This document shows positions 23,206 to 37,500 of a stretch of DNA of 64,000 bases, one piece after another (within the stretch, counting starts at the first letter, position 1; every line of letters begins with the position of its first letter). The notes under the pieces are model-generated. The model was not told the DNA's origin. It saw only the letters and a list, made by a program, of their open reading frames with translations, and ran no database searches. The translations under genes and the position numbers were made by a program. Origin of the DNA: Cydia pomonella. Lineage: Eukaryota; Arthropoda; Insecta; Lepidoptera; Tortricidae. The DNA lies in NCBI RefSeq assembly GCF_033807575.1, contig NC_084704.1, positions 28,497,968 through 28,561,967 of the forward strand, written 5' to 3'.

Positions 23206-24900
23206 GGTCAGATATTCAAAGGGGATGGACGCCACAAAAGTGTATATTTAAATAATCTAACGATGTCCGCGATCCGTATGCAAATGGCAGGGTCACAAAA
23301 AACCGCCATCTTGACATATTCGAGCGGTACAGAAAGGTTCAGACTGATGTCCCAGTTGTGTAAAACCTTATCTGCTGATAACGTGGAACAGATATCCTTA
23401 TTGTGATGATAAAAAAAAGATTTTGATCTTTTAAAATTCTCGACGTATACATTTTTTGTAAACTTTGTGTGCCTAGTAAACTGCATCAAATGTTGTCAAG
23501 TAAACCAAAATCGACCAATGGATTTACGAGATGTCACAGGTTGAAGATTTCTGAATAAATGTTATTTTTAATCTTACTTAAGTTAAGTACGTTAAATTTA
23601 GCATCTTGCGCTCCCCTACTATTAACAATATTTCAATTATTTCGTGAAAAGTGTATTATTAAAATAATGGCAACGGAGGGCTATATAGGGACGGTGTGAG
23701 AGAGAAAGAAAGAAAAAAAACTCCAACAACTAAAAATATAAATTACAATTAAATTTTATACGCATAAGCTATACTTAACCTAGACAATATCTATGAGTAT
23801 GTTTAATTTACAAATAGGAGCCAGAGATAGCGAAAAGGACTCATACTTGACAGGATGCAAGGTGTCCCCCTATCATAATCTGACGCGCTCGAGTGACTTC
23901 AAAAATCCCCTCTTGGGCTCCCCAACCTTAACATTTTTACAGTTACTCCCATCAAAGGACGGAAAGTATAAGAATTTATTGCAGGAAAAGTAGAACTGGT
24001 ACAGTTTTGCAAGAAAAATTTGTACCTATAAATTTATTGATGATGATGATACCACTGCGCTTCAATGTCATGATACAAACATGATTTTAGGGTACATTGT
24101 GCAACGAGGGGGTAATTGGGGAGATATATTCACGACAGCCGAAGGCTGGAGTGAATTAAAGACTCGAGTAACAATATTCTTACCCCTGGAGTTACACACA
24201 ATCTTTTTCATCACACTTAGTTTACGAAGAAAAAAATAAATTTTAAGCGATATTCGGTGACATTTCAAACATTCGTCCGCCATATTGCCATGTTGTGACA
24301 GTTTAGGAATCAAAGGCACAAACCTATCCGACGTTCAGCCACAATTGAAAATTAAATATTTTTAAACATGAACTAAAATACTAAATTATAAACGTTCATA
24401 TTTTAAACGTAAAACTCATTTATACCTAGTTAATTCGTATGCATTAGTAGCAAAATTTAAAAAAAAAGGTATAACTCCCTAGGCTATAGTTATACTTTTT
24501 TTCAAACTCCCCCGGGAACAATATAGGCCTTTGTCCTTCAGTATACCTGCATGAAATATGATCTTTTTTGAGCAAGTGTGATGAAAAGTTTATTAAATAC
24601 TTGTCAACGTGTGAATATACAATTTTTTCAAGCTAAGTTAGATAGTCCATACGAATTAATGATAAATCATTGATTGATAATGTGTGTTGTTACTGTTGTT
24701 TAATCACCAGCCCCGGCTGTTGATTAAACAACAATTACACGGCTCGCACTAATGTCGGACGATGGAGCGAGAAAATTCTGCAGTTAAGTATTTATTTTTC
24801 CCTGGTAATTTGATTTTCTTTATTTATTTTAATGTTATTTTTTTAAGAAGCATTGTGGCATATATTTATTTACAATAACAATACACATAATGGATATATA
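23206..24900. other. No gene seen
   Basis: Small open frames on either strand have no domains. No further repeats were recognised. Confidence 0.5.
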
Positions 24901-25116
24901 CAGAGGATTGCTATTACTTGCTTAAATCTAAAACAGGCCCTTGAGGCATTGTACCAAGGATGCTGGCGGCATTTCCTCGTTGTATCGCAATAGACGTTGT
25001 GCGAGGAAGCCACAAGATTTTCGGTCACCGGTTACGTCAACCAGACGTTTCGCGATTTCTGCAAAAAACTTGTGCGCGCTGGGACACCATGGTTCTAGGC
25101 TTTCAGAAGTTTCCAT
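24901..25116 (-). pseudogene. C-terminal fragment of a retroelement-type ORF
   Basis: The minus-strand frame of 62 codons from 25116 contains HKFFAEIAKRLVDVTGD and CGFLAQRLL. It is similar in order and spacing to the LINE fragment at 62113-62428 (VFLGELGRRLTERG...GSFLMQRLS). It lacks the upstream protein. It may instead be a domesticated small gene, but no promoter or splice evidence supports that. Confidence 0.4.
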
Positions 25117-27971
25117 GTTAAATTACATGTCAATAGTACATTACGTCTACAGTATGTAATGTATCTGATAGTGAAGCAAGACTTTAAGCTGACTAACGTC
25201 GAAATGGAACTTAACTATTTTTGATTATACAGTGAGACGCCTCATTTTGTTCTCGTTTGTTTGTTTGATGTTTGTTTATTTTCTTTTAATGAATAAATAT
25301 TTTAACTATAGGTACATATTTTGACTCTTGTAGACCCCTGACTCTTGTGATCTCTAAGGAAATTTTGATACAGTATATTTTCTTTTAGTTCTTACACTTT
25401 GAGAATTTCATTTGATTTAGGGGAAATGCAAGATCGAAATAATACAATATTAATATTTTTTTTAGTCTTCAAACTTTTCGAAACTTAAAAATAAACAGTA
25501 GGTAATTTATGCGGGTTTTTGTAAACGTTCATCAGGAAAACGACCTTATTAATGTACAGTTTTTTTTTTTCAAAAATGTTGTCTATTCGAATTTAAACTG
25601 TCGTGAGACATACTAACATTAAAAAAAAAGCTTTAGCTCTCCGAAACAATTGTCGTGCGAGTGACTAAAAATACGTGTAATTCGTAGAATTATTTTAATG
25701 TTATCTATTAATATGAACGATAAGAACACGCACTAATAATTGGAATAAGAACTTTTTATTTATGTACACGAAAAGTATAAAATGTCAACGGTGAAAACTA
25801 TATTCTTTTTTTTTGTCTTTTTTCGTACACAAACAGTTACGTATAAAGAACATTTTTTTTTTATATTCTATTTATTATAAATATATCCGATTGCTCTAAT
25901 TATAAAATGGAAGTGCCTCTTTAACTTTGCTCAACCCGTTACCATCAATATGTCGTCTCTTTGACTTCCCCAATCCAAGTGAACGAGTCTGTACAACACT
26001 CTCCCTAGCTTCCGCTTACCCCTACCACTTCCTAACTAACGTGTTGCCAGGTCAGTCATGAAACATTACCCATCACTCTCACATTAATTTAGGTATTTTC
26101 GGAATGTTGCCAAACGTAAAATTCATATTTGCTTACACTATTTAGTATCATTATTAAGAAATCATGACATATTAATTATGTAAAAAGTGAAGCATGTTTA
26201 TTGGACGTAGAAACGTACAATGATAAAGACATCACAGAGTCAGACTCATCGAATCGAGGCCCTTTTAATTAATCACAAACACCGGAAACTCGATAATGGG
26301 GAAATTTGTAGAAGGCCAGGCAGGATATTTTCATTTCTCATGATTGTACTATCAACTCTCAGCTAGTAGACCGAAATCTGTTGTGAATCAGTTTTATTTT
26401 TGTAAAACTTGTGGAAAATAGTGGTTGATTTGAAGATAAATAAATTGTTTGAAAAGCCCGAGAAGATTACTCTGTTCCAGCGTGCTTTTGTATTTAAATT
26501 ATGGCGTGGTTTATTACCACATTTTAAAACCCATATCTATATCTCTTAAGCGTCCCGGGACATACACACAGCCATTCGGCCACAACCTAAGTAGACCACA
26601 TCTGTGGTAATTTCAATCATTAGGTATACTATAAATTAAGTTTATTGTTTCAATAGCAGCTCTCTCTCAGGTCTGCTTTATGGGTACTGTCATGAGTTGG
26701 ACAAGGAGGTAACATAGGGAGAGATGATTTGAAGAGTGAAGACTAATGGATGTTATTCATAAATGTCTGTCAAATCTGAAATGCCGTTGATAATGGAGAT
26801 CTAACAAGCCGATAACACGAAGAAACGAAAACAGCTGCGCTCTTCCATTTCATACTTGAGTCTTCCCTCGCCTGACAGATTTGTTTCGGGAGGTTACTGA
26901 GGTGTGCCATTATTGCACTCTTATTTCCTTCATTATTTTAATACGAACAGTTCAAGAATTAAATAAATGGCCTAATTTACATGAAATTTACAAAATAGAA
27001 CCTGCCTGCCTTCCTGCCGAAGCTTGAACCACCTAATCGAGTGAATTTCTCAACTAGTAGCGCCATCTATCGCGCCACTCGAGTACAAATGTCACCCGGT
27101 TGCTAGCTCTCGGCTGCTTTCTCCTCAGTACCTTAAGCCGACAAGGCCCTTAGGTGTGGTTCAAGCTTTGGCAGAAACCTAAATATCCATCTTTTACTTA
27201 ATAACTAAAATAAATAAAAATAGTAAAAATAAAACTAATACAAACATTTTTGAAGTAAAAACAAAATTTAAAAAAAAGAAAATTGACTTTAACACTTTGT
27301 CACACTTAAACCGCTCGCTGAACAGATTTCGTTGTGGTATATAGATAGTTTGAATTCCAGTACAGGACATGGATAGTTTTTGGCTCCTTGGCAAAAGGGC
27401 TACGGCTGGGGACTTTTGATATCTTCACCTCCTAACTAGTCCAAACAAAGTTACGAAGTCCAAAATTGTGTTCCAAGCATTTCCCTCTATAACTATTTTT
27501 GAGCATTTGTTGCCTGGCCTAAAGAGAGACATTAACATTTATAAACATAATAAAGAATAATCTAAACCATAGCATTTGCACTTAGCATAGTGGATTCGGC
27601 CATTAATAATAACTGATAAAAATGTTAAGCAGTTCTTTATCGCTGAAAACAAGAGGACGACACAACATTTCCATCAAATAATGAATATTACTTTAACTAA
27701 GAGCGAAGCAACAAGGGTCAACACTTAACTGAGTTAATATACTTTGGAGAGTGTTTTAAGTATAAGGATAAGGACTATAAGTTAGTACCCTTGTGCTTGG
27801 ACTAATAATACTATGGGCGTAGTTTTGGTAATACACAACTAGGATTCCATCATCCACCAATTTCCTTGTACTTATGCGCGACACACACACATTGTCAGCT
27901 ATCATCCATCAATCTGCCATCAGTCGAATCGAGACGTCATTGGAGTGAATTGTAGAAAGAAAAAATATAAT
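25117..27971. other. No gene seen
   Basis: About 2.9 kb of AT-rich DNA with only short open frames, no recognised domains and no strong repeats. Confidence 0.5.
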
Positions 27972-28047
27972 ATGCAGGCATGCGTGGTTAAATGTTGTAA
28001 AAATTATTCCAATCGGAAGAAAAAAGGGACGGAATAACTGTCCATAG
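27972..28047 (+). pseudogene. Possible THAP-domain first-exon relic
   Basis: From the ATG the frame reads MQACVVKCCKNYSNRKKKG, which matches the start of a THAP zinc finger (C-x2-4-C followed by N and basic residues). It then hits a stop. The remaining bases before a good donor (CATAG|GTAAGT at 28048) fit the next THAP residues only after a frame change. No later exon with the C-x2-H half was found nearby. It could be a relic of a P-element-like transposase or of a THAP gene. Confidence 0.35.
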
Positions 28048-28842
28048 GTAAGTTAATAGTTTATTACGTTATTGTACGTAAAATCACGATAGTTAATAGC
28101 AAAACAGGAGTTTGATCAGTAAGTTCAATAGGGTAAATTCCCGAAACTTAGGGTAATTGATGCCCTTCTTATTAAATCATTATGTATATAGAGACTAATT
28201 ACGTAAATGGCTAAATGATTGGTTGTGTATTTCAAAAAAGGTGGTTATGGTAATTTCCCGCAAACTAATGTTTCCTATATTGACTATGTTTCCATATATA
28301 CTTATAAACTTAATTGTGAATTGATGTACAATACCTACTTAATAAGCAAAAAAATGCTTATACGTAGTACCACAAAAATATTTTGCTATTGTAAAAGTAA
28401 CGGTTGATCCATTACCAGGCATTAAACTATTATATAAATAAGTACAATGTAGTCCAGCGGTTGTCATTTCTATAAATCCTTAAGAAGTTACGACATTACC
28501 CCTTTCTCTACTTTTAGAGGAAGGAGGATTACCAAAAGAAACTAACCTATTTCCACCCATGAAGAAGGTTGTATGTGCTGATGTGTTTTTTATGTATGTT
28601 TACTATATGCATAGCTTGTGCACTGTCAGTATTTCGCGCGCCTACGGAAACTCCAACACATGGCTGGCTCTTTAGTTGTCCCGATCTTTCTTATTTCATC
28701 ATTAGGTATCGCATCTTTTCAGTGACATTATTTTTTTGTTAAAAACTGGATATGTTTCAATTTAAATGTATAAATTTAAAAATAAACCCGACGAAATATA
28801 ATTTTATTATAATTCATTCCGATGGTAAATATTATTATATTA
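28048..28842. other. No gene seen
   Basis: No coding support beyond the adjacent THAP-like fragment. Confidence 0.5.
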
Positions 28843-29105
28843 CAGTACATATGGTGCTACTTTCCCGCACTAATGCGGGAATAAGCATGTCGAAAATCTA
28901 AAGTACTACATATAAGTACGTACTGTAAAACGCTGTATAATATACGTGCGAATAGGTAATTCGCAACTCGTGACGATTAAAACACAGTTTTGAATGATTC
29001 AGTTCTGATTGTTTTAAGTCTAGTGATTTAAAACACTCTCTTTGGTCATGTTTTAATTTATCACCCTCGTTGTGAATTTCCTACTTTCCGCACCTAACTA
29101 TTAAA
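28843..29105 (-). repeat. Diverged double-hairpin MITE
   Basis: It has the same architecture as 2473-2701 but in reverse order: the AGTACATATGG hairpin first, then the hairpin with GCGAATAGGTAATTCGCAAC and AAAACAC. It has many substitutions and an insertion near 28990-29030, so it is an older copy. Confidence 0.75.
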
Positions 29106-31798
29106 TAATATTTGCACAAAGTAATTATGCAACATTACGCATTATCTAGACCTATAAAATCAGGAGCATATCGAACATAAAACAGTGCTGTTTTTTTATT
29201 TAAAAATAATTATTTCACCATCGGGGAGATTTTGAGTTACATGGTATCACTCGCCTACACGCACCCTTTCAAACCATCACTATTGCAGTGTCACAGTTTG
29301 TCATAAGTCAAATTCTCTCTGTCAATCTTAACTCTATGCCCTTGTGTATAACTTCCGACATTAGAGATTGAATACAAAGATCGATTCAGCTTCACAAGCC
29401 GGACAATATTTCAATAATCAAAGATATCTTTTTTTTTTCATAAAAATTAAATTGTATTTTCAATGCATAGTCGCCGTAACTAAATTGTATTTTTAATGCA
29501 TTTTTTTTATACAAATACAGAACCGGAACCGGGATTTCCCGGTTCTCGCCATACAAACTCAGCAAATATCACTAAATTTGAACTTAAACCAGCGACATCC
29601 AATATAGCTATACGATTTTGCTTTAGAAAATTCTACATGCCTAAATTTCTTGACCTAGCCTAGACTACGCTGCCATTATTCTAAAGTAAGCGATTGCGAC
29701 TAATCTTATCTCAAAACAAATCATTATTGACTAACACTGTCAATTTGGTAAGCAAAACCTTATCATTAGAACAATGGCATTTTGCCCTTTGTTTACCACT
29801 CCGATCATTAGGCACCTAGGTACGGTAGCACATCGGTGGCTTCATTTAGCGGATTAATAAAAATAAAAATAATACACTGTCATTATTCTAAAGATAAGCT
29901 TAGAAAGCAATTGCGACAAAGTTAATCTTGGAACAAATAATTTTTGCAGTGCATACTAGAATCGAATTGTCGCTCTTAATGATTATTAAAGGTAAAATAT
30001 GTTTTCCGTAAGTAGTAAATATCACTTGTTGTACCTTTTCTGAATTACCATTAAGTAAGCTAATTTTTAGGGAGTTGGCCGCTTTAATGTCCATACAAAT
30101 TTTTTCACCACAGGCGATCAAACTTGTAGAAAATGTAAGTCTAAAATGATTTTTTTTGAAAGAAGGCCTGATTACAAAAAAATCGTCGGGACTGCCAAGA
30201 CACTGTTATGTTAGTCAGTTAGTAGCACTATTTGAGAATATTTTTCAAAAAACAGATCGTAAAAATCTTTTTATTTGTGGCTTCCACGATCATTAGAGTG
30301 AAATGAGGAAGCAAAATCCTGAAATTATGAAAAGCGTGAAAATCTCGAAAACCAGAGGACTTTTACTAAACCTCAAAGTCGATTTTCTGGACCAGCCTAA
30401 GGTGCCCTATTCGTGGTTAGAAGGTTGTCCATTCATTACTGGACACCCTGTATATGGGGCAGGTCGCCTAATTCAGCCAACCCTCCATACATAGGCCAAA
30501 AAAAAAATCTCATTAAAAAAAATCTTCTACTTTTTCCTAATCAGAATACCGAATATGCATTAAACGGATTACCACTATTTTTGTTGCACCATGTATGTAT
30601 GCGGGGATGTTAAGCTAATAGAGACGGTAATGTCAGCATTCACCTACTTCATCTATCGTCATCCTTTTATCTCAGAATTCTCAGATACAACCCAACGTCA
30701 AAGACCTCGTCAAAGACAAACAAACATCAAACAATGCTTCACGTACACTGAAATTAGAGAATAGCATTTGCTTTAGTACTGGTTCTTTTCTGTTCGTGCT
30801 CTAATGAAATCTTCTCTATAAATAACAAGTATGCGTCTGTGACTAGTTTCATGAAATTTTTTAAAACTAATTTTAAACTATTGGAGTCAGTAAGTGTAGG
30901 GGCCGTTAGCCCTTACACTTGCTTGATGCGACTGGTAGCGCTGGTGGCGGAGGTAGAATAATACACTGAAGGTTGGATGGTTACTGAACGATTTATTGAG
31001 GAAAACCAGGGTTTATATAGTGCTGTCTACGTGCATGGCATTTAGGTGACATTTAACAATATTAAATATAATTATAATTTCTTAGATGATTCATACCCTT
31101 GACATTTCTATTGTGCGTTAATTAATCTATTTTCTATTTTCTTAATGTCACATGACGTATGCATCACGTAGGGCTTACGTTATAGTTTATCGCAACGTAA
31201 GAATGTACAGTAATGAGACTGTACAGTAAGTCACATTGAATGCACATCCAAATGTATCTTTATGCTGGGTGTATTATATCATATCAGCGAAGTTACTAGT
31301 TGATAGTAGTTCCGTTTATATATTTTTTTTTAATTTTTCTTCTTCTTGTAGGATGAGTTAAAAGCTCATATAACTACAAGATCAAAATTTTTGAAACTAC
31401 ATATAATATAGATATTTAACTTTATAGTTCGACGAATTTTAGTTTTTGTTAGTTTTAATGTAGTCTTCTGTTTTTCTACCATATTATTTGTATTAATCCC
31501 GTAATGGTCTAATTTAAAAATTACAATTAAAACTTCATGCACAAGTGACAATTCTGGTAGCAAGCGCCCAGCTTTGGCGCCCAGGGTTACGTAAATTTAA
31601 ATATCAGCGATGACATGGATATTTTATTCGACTAGATTATGATTAGCAGTGTATGTATTTACGTATTTATGTTTACGCAACATATAGATAAATATATTTT
31701 TCAAAAAAACTAAATAGAATTTTGAATGTGTTATAATCTAATAACAATGTAACTAGTGATGTTTGTTTGATTACAACCTGTACCCGTAACATGAGTCA
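29106..31798. other. No gene; minor repeats
   Basis: A small hairpin, AAGTGTAGGGGC / GCCCTTACACTT, lies at 30891-30921. A phrase near 30435 (TTACTGGACACCCTGTATAT) resembles common dispersed repeats. No gene is supported. Confidence 0.45.
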
Positions 31799-31936
31799 CT
31801 GACAGTGCCAAAACTGACATATACGCTATCGAGAACGTAATTTTCTTTCTATACATCTCGCTCGCACTTATATGCGTGTACGACCAAGATGCATAGAAAG
31901 TAAGATACGTTCTCGATAGTGTTTATGTCAGTGCCG
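31799..31936. repeat. Inverted-repeat MITE
   Basis: The arms CTGACATATACGCTATCGAG (31814) and CTCGATAGTGTTTATGTCAG (to 31931) pair with few mismatches. CTTTCTATACATCT continues the stem. Length about 140 bp. Confidence 0.75.
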
Positions 31937-31985
31937 AACTGGTGGTAGGCACACTAGGCCAGGCCGCGTAGCCAACGTACCAATT

Positions 31986-32084
31986 GTTCACGCTCCGTAG
32001 CGTATCATAGTGATCTCTCTCTATCACTTTTCCATATTAGTGCGACAGTGACATTTGTGTTTCGTTCGCTACGGAGCGTTAACG
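31986..32084. repeat. Short inverted-repeat element
   Basis: GTTCACGCTCCGTAGCG at the left is matched by CGCTACGGAGCGTTAAC at the right, about 99 bp in all. It is separate from the preceding element. Confidence 0.65.
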
Positions 32085-33904
32085 ATTAACGATTGATCCT
32101 GGGTGAGTAACGTTACAAAAACCATGCATATTACGTCAATAGTTCATGCGGAAACTGCCTTTAACTTTTTTGTTTCTATATACTTGTACATATTTATTCA
32201 CAAAAACTAAGCAAATGGTGTTAGCCTCATACTTTAATATTTACTATTCTTTAAAAATAATTAAAAAGAACGCTAATTGATGTCGCGACTCGCGAAATTC
32301 CGATGAAATCTTAAGACGATAATTTTTAATGATGCCGCAACGTTGTTGATGTAATGTTAAATTGAACGGAAATGAGTTTTACCAACCATTTTAGTTGTCC
32401 AGCAAAAATCAGAGATTAACGATTACAATTTATTAAGGAATATAATTTTTGAAGATCATGTATATTAGTTTATTTTTATGTGGCAAAAGGCACATATTTT
32501 CGGAATAACAGAAAAAAGTGAAAAACATTATTATTGCACCACAAAGAAAACACATTCAAAAACAGATTTATAATGTAAAAAAGGTAGCAACAGGTGGTCT
32601 TTTCGGTCTTTGTAATGTTATAGCTATGTTATTTTGTAACATTATCCACTAAAAACCATAGAAGAATATTTTTTAACCATCCTATGTATATGTATGCCTA
32701 TAAATATATATGCGAAAAGGAAAGAATATTATCTTTAACTGTTTTCATGAAAATATATTAAAACTAAAAATAGGCATATAAAAGTTAAGCAATAACTTCT
32801 CGGCTTGTTTCTACGTCTATTTATTCTTATTAATCTAAAAGCTATATGCATGCCAAGTTTCGTGCTTTCTGCTGGATGGGACTATAGTTGAGGCTAAGAA
32901 GCCTTCTAAAAGTAAACAGTACTTAACTAATAAATGAAAACATTTATTTTATAGGTAGGTATCTGACATGATTGCACAGAAGGTAAAAAAATATCAAATA
33001 GCGATGTGTAACTTCCGTAAAAAATTGAGTTGTTATCGTCGCCGCATTGCTGTTACTATTGTAAGTTCAAATAATCCCAGGCGTATTCTAATTTTTATTA
33101 TAGGATATGAATTAGATCTGAATAGAATACGCCTGTCCATGTCGGAAGTAAACCTGTAAGTAGAAGAAATACACTGAAAACAAATTTCAGGGGAAAGTTA
33201 ATAAATAAAATAAGTATTATTTTTATTTGCAAATATTATTATAAAATTAAAGTTTTTTTTAGAAAATGCACATTTTTTTAAACTTATTTAGGCAATAATA
33301 GAAACTGGTACCGGTTGAAAACGTCGTGAAACGAAAACGTTTAAGTCATGCCATGTTGTGGGGGCCAGGCGTGTAATCGGAATCAAATCGGAAGAAACTG
33401 TAGAATCTAGAGGCAACCAAGATATAATGCGAAACCACCTAGACAGCGACGAGGAACGCTACAATGTACGCTGACTAGTAAAATAGGTATATGTTGTATA
33501 TGTCAGCAGTTGACGGAGTAATGCAGCTTGATCTATTATAAGCACTTAAAATGCAGCGTAAGTTAATGACCAACGATATAATAGTCTCTAATGTGACCGT
33601 CTTAGTCGAAAGACCTTGCTTGTCATTTTCTTGCACCGCAATTGCTTTGTAGGTATGTTATCAATGTAATAATGCTTACCTATACGAGTTAAAAATATTT
33701 ATATAATTAGCGTCCGCTCGAGACTTTGTTCGCGTTGACTTAAACTACACAACCTCTCTTCAGTTCCTACCGTATTTTTAACCCTCATTTCAACCCCTTA
33801 GGCTTGTGCCCCCTTGTATTGCGGGGTAAAAAGTATTCTATGTCACCAAGTTATAATCCAACTACCTGTATCCTAAATTTTATTCAATATTGTTCAGCTG
33901 TTTA
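32085..33904. other. No gene; possible LINE tail
   Basis: Only short frames. 33711-33860 (GACTTTGTTCGCGTTGACTT, then a CAACCCCTTAG stretch) resembles the 3' untranslated end of an RTE-type LINE, but no coding part is attached. Confidence 0.4.
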
Positions 33905-34060
33905 AACTTTTGAACGCCAAGAACACCTAAATTCCTCATTACTTCTGGTGCCCCCAGGACCAAGGATACCTATAGGTGTTATGGCGGACGCTGTCAAAGT
34001 AATCTTCCCAGTTTCGAGTAAGGTTTACATTAGCTCCCTTGCGCCCGGGATCTTGGCGCT
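33905..34060 (+). repeat. Dispersed repeat, pair with 20098-20232
   Basis: Forward copy of the family described at 20098-20232. It starts TTTTGAACGCCAAGAACACC, followed by the GGTGTTATGGCGGACGCTGT block. Confidence 0.65.
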
Positions 34061-34479
34061 AGAGTGATGTTTGTGTTTTTTGTGTTTATGACATAAAGCG
34101 TTCAAAGGGTTAAGCGTGATCGAGGTACTAATATCAAAACATCTAATAACCTTTCGCATTTTTTATACTGGCCAAAATATGCAGGTATATAATATACCAA
34201 ATGAATGAATATATGAATTGGAATAATCTTAGTGTAAGGCCTGAGTGGACGCTCGAGTTGGGCGTGCAGCGGGGGGTAAAATTTTGAATTCGAGTTCTTT
34301 ATCTAAAGATCATTAAAAAAAACATTGTTATAAATTGTGTGATGTACAAGAACCCTTGAAACACGAATCCAACTTGCACTTGTCTGGTTGTAATGTAAAT
34401 ATAGTATTGATTTCACATCGAATGGAAGGACATTAGGTACGAGTATACATTTAATTAATGACTTTTTTATTGTTACAGG

Positions 34480-34578
34480 TCTGGAAACGATTCATGGACG
34501 AAGCGATTGTGTGTATGTAGTGAAAGATCAATAGTGTAAACAACAATTAACGATGTGAAAAATACCAATTTTAATAAA
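34480..34578 (+). promoter_or_regulatory. 5' UTR part of the receptor's first coding exon
   Basis: A pyrimidine-rich acceptor (TTTTTTATTGTTACAG, AG at 34478-34479) lies 99 bp upstream of the receptor ATG. This suggests that the first coding exon begins at 34480 and that a non-coding exon lies further upstream, outside anything I can locate. In-frame TAA at 34537 precedes the ATG. Confidence 0.55.
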
Positions 34579-37500
34579 ATGGGATCTTTTGTACGTGTAA
34601 ATGACACAAACTTTACCAACGAACCTGTGGACCCCGTACTGATATTCGGGCCACAAAGGGACCCCATGTATATAGTGATACCTATAACAATAATGTACTC
34701 TATTATATTTGTGACCGGACTTTTTGGAAATATTTTCACATGCTTAGTGATAATTCGAAACAAAAGTATGCACACCGCAACGAACTATTATTTATTTAGT
34801 TTAGCGATATCGGACTTACTTTTGCTCATTAGTGGTATGCCTCAGGAGATGTATTCAATATGGTCGAAGTGGCCATACGTGTTTGGACCGGCGTTCTGCC
34901 TGATTCGAGGGCTGGCGGCGGAGACGTCAACGAACGCCAGCGTTCTGACGATAACTCTGTTCACGATCGAGCGGTACCTGGCCATCTGCCACCCGTTCCT
35001 GTCTCACAAGATGTCGAAGCTGTCGCGAGCCACGCGGCACGTGGTGGCGCTGTGGGTGGCGGCGCTAACGCTGGCACTGCCGCAGGCGCTGCAGTTCGGC
35101 GTGCGCAGCCACCAGGGCGTCGCCATGTGCCTCCAAACCCGAGTCATCATACAGCACTCCTTCGAGATGTCAACATTCTTCTTCTTCTTCGCCCCCATGG
35201 CGCTAATAACAGTACTTTATTCTCTAATCGGACTGAGATTAAAAAGATCAGATTTAAGTAATGACGTACCGGGCCAAAAGGAATCAAAAACAAAAATGAG
35301 ATTTACCCATAAAGTACAGAGGAAGCACAGCCAGTCAACGAAGCGCGTCATAAAAATGCTAGGTGAGGATTTATTTAAAAAATAATTTGATCGTCAACAA
35401 GTTTGTATTGAGTAAACTTATCGAGATAGAAGGAAAGAGTATATTATGTGCCCCTCGCGTGCAAAATAGGTCGCCGGGCGGCTCCAAAGCTCGTCGTGAA
35501 CATCAGTCGGGTTTTAAAAACAAAATGACTCATTGTTTGATTATTTGGTGTTGAAACGCCACTATTAAAGTTAGAGCTGTTAATCGAGATATTATCTTTC
35601 GTCGGTAATTACTCTTTGTCTTAAAATATCTGTTATTAATTAAAAAAAAAAAAAACCATTTATTTTGTTGATTTGTATTATTTTCACCAAAACAGAAGCG
35701 GCCGATTGTTGTCCAACGCTAGTTTTCTATTGCGGTTTAAATTAGCCGTGCCAGACTTGGTACCTATGCGTTCAAAATCACCGATATAAAATTAGCTATT
35801 CAAACTGTCGAATCGAATTCAAGGTGGATTTATTAAACATTTCCTGTAAAAAAAATAGTATTTTAGTAGTGTCCTGTAACAGGAAATTATACTGTAATTC
35901 AAATTTATATAAGTACTTCTTTTATTTTTTTAGTTATTATACAGAGGATATTCAAAGTCCCTTGGTATGTATTTTAGAATACTCCATTCAGTCGTTTTCA
36001 ATCTAGAAGAGTAGTTCAAAAATCAACTCTAAATTGTGAAATTTTTGGCCGTTTTCTTAAAATTTGTTAAACCAAAAGTGAAAATGTTATAGTGTGTTAT
36101 ATATTTATAATCTACACACTTTACCTTTGATACCCCATATGATAAGTTTAAAACAAAAAATGATTCTTTGTACCGCCGACGTTACCCCACACAGTATGTT
36201 AAAAAAAGAAAAAATGTTTTCTTTGTATCGCCGCCGACTTTATGACGTCACAGTTACGACCCCCATTTTCAAGCTTGTTTTCTTTTATACTACGCCGGTG
36301 GCAAACAAACATACGGCCCGCCTGATGGTAAGCAGTCTCCGTAGCCTATGTACGCCTGCAACTCCAGAGGAGTCATGGGCGTTGCCAACCCTAACCTCCC
36401 CCCTCGTTAAGCTCTGACAACCTTACTCACCGATAGGAACACAATACTATGAGTAGGGTCTAGTGGTATTTGGCTGCTGTTTTCTGTAAGGTGGAGGTAC
36501 TTCCCCAGTTGGACTCTGTTCTAGATCTGGAATGACATTCGCTGTGCTGTGCCCTACCACACAAAGCGAGATGACATTCACAATGCCCATATCTCTCTTT
36601 TGGACGTAGTTTAAGGACGTACCATATCTTATATATTTGTGTTTAGGATATCATATTGAACGCACTGATACCAAAGAGAATTTGAAATAGAGGAGGATTA
36701 AATTTGTTAAATATCATAAAGGGGCGCCATCTTACCCGGCACTGGCACTACCCAAAGGTACCTTTGGCCTTTGATCTATTAAATGGCGCCACTTTTTGAT
36801 ATTTAACAAATAAAACACATATCAGTGAAAGGATAAGGATCGAAGTCAAATGGTTTTCTAAAAGTTTTAATCATGTGTCGAAAGATGGCAGTAAATTTAC
36901 TATGGCTATAGAATTTTCTTTGACAATCCACCTCTATTTTAAATTCTCATCAAAATCGATTTCTAGGAAACTTGTACTGATTACCGATCTACTACATATA
37001 TTGAAAATCCAATTTAATTGCAGATCATTGAAATTGAATCCCCTTTTCTGAAGTCTGTCAGTTTGTCATGAGGCAACGCGAATGTTACTTTTCATGTTAC
37101 TAGGTCGATAGGTAATAAAAGTGCTTGATAGCAAGGAGGCCAAGCTTTATGGATTACGAGATTAGTGCTCCATTAGAAATTGCACCTATTGTCGTGTTGT
37201 CATACCGGGAATGGAATCATATAACTATTTAAGAGCACATCAACGTGCTCACTAGCGCCACTGCTAAATAATTGTGATTATTTAAATTTAACGATAGATA
37301 TTTAAAAAAGGGGGCCGCTACGTACTGTATTTTGTATTTAAGTACCTTTTGAATACATTATAATAGTTTTTACGTTGCTGGATTCGTCAATCTAGGCGTC
37401 AGAAACATAAAAACTAGTTTGATGTATTGTTGTATAATGTAAAACTGCGATTACTGAGATTTTTTAATCACGCTAATTTTAGGAGCCGCCCTCGTCAGCA

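Noticed and set aside
33348..33413. Cys-rich frame MPCCGGQACNRN as a second THAP start
   Set aside because: Cysteine spacing and following residues do not fit a THAP finger, and the frame stops after 21 codons.
34860..35261. 133-residue frame in receptor exon 1
   Set aside because: Alternative frame of the GC-rich receptor exon.
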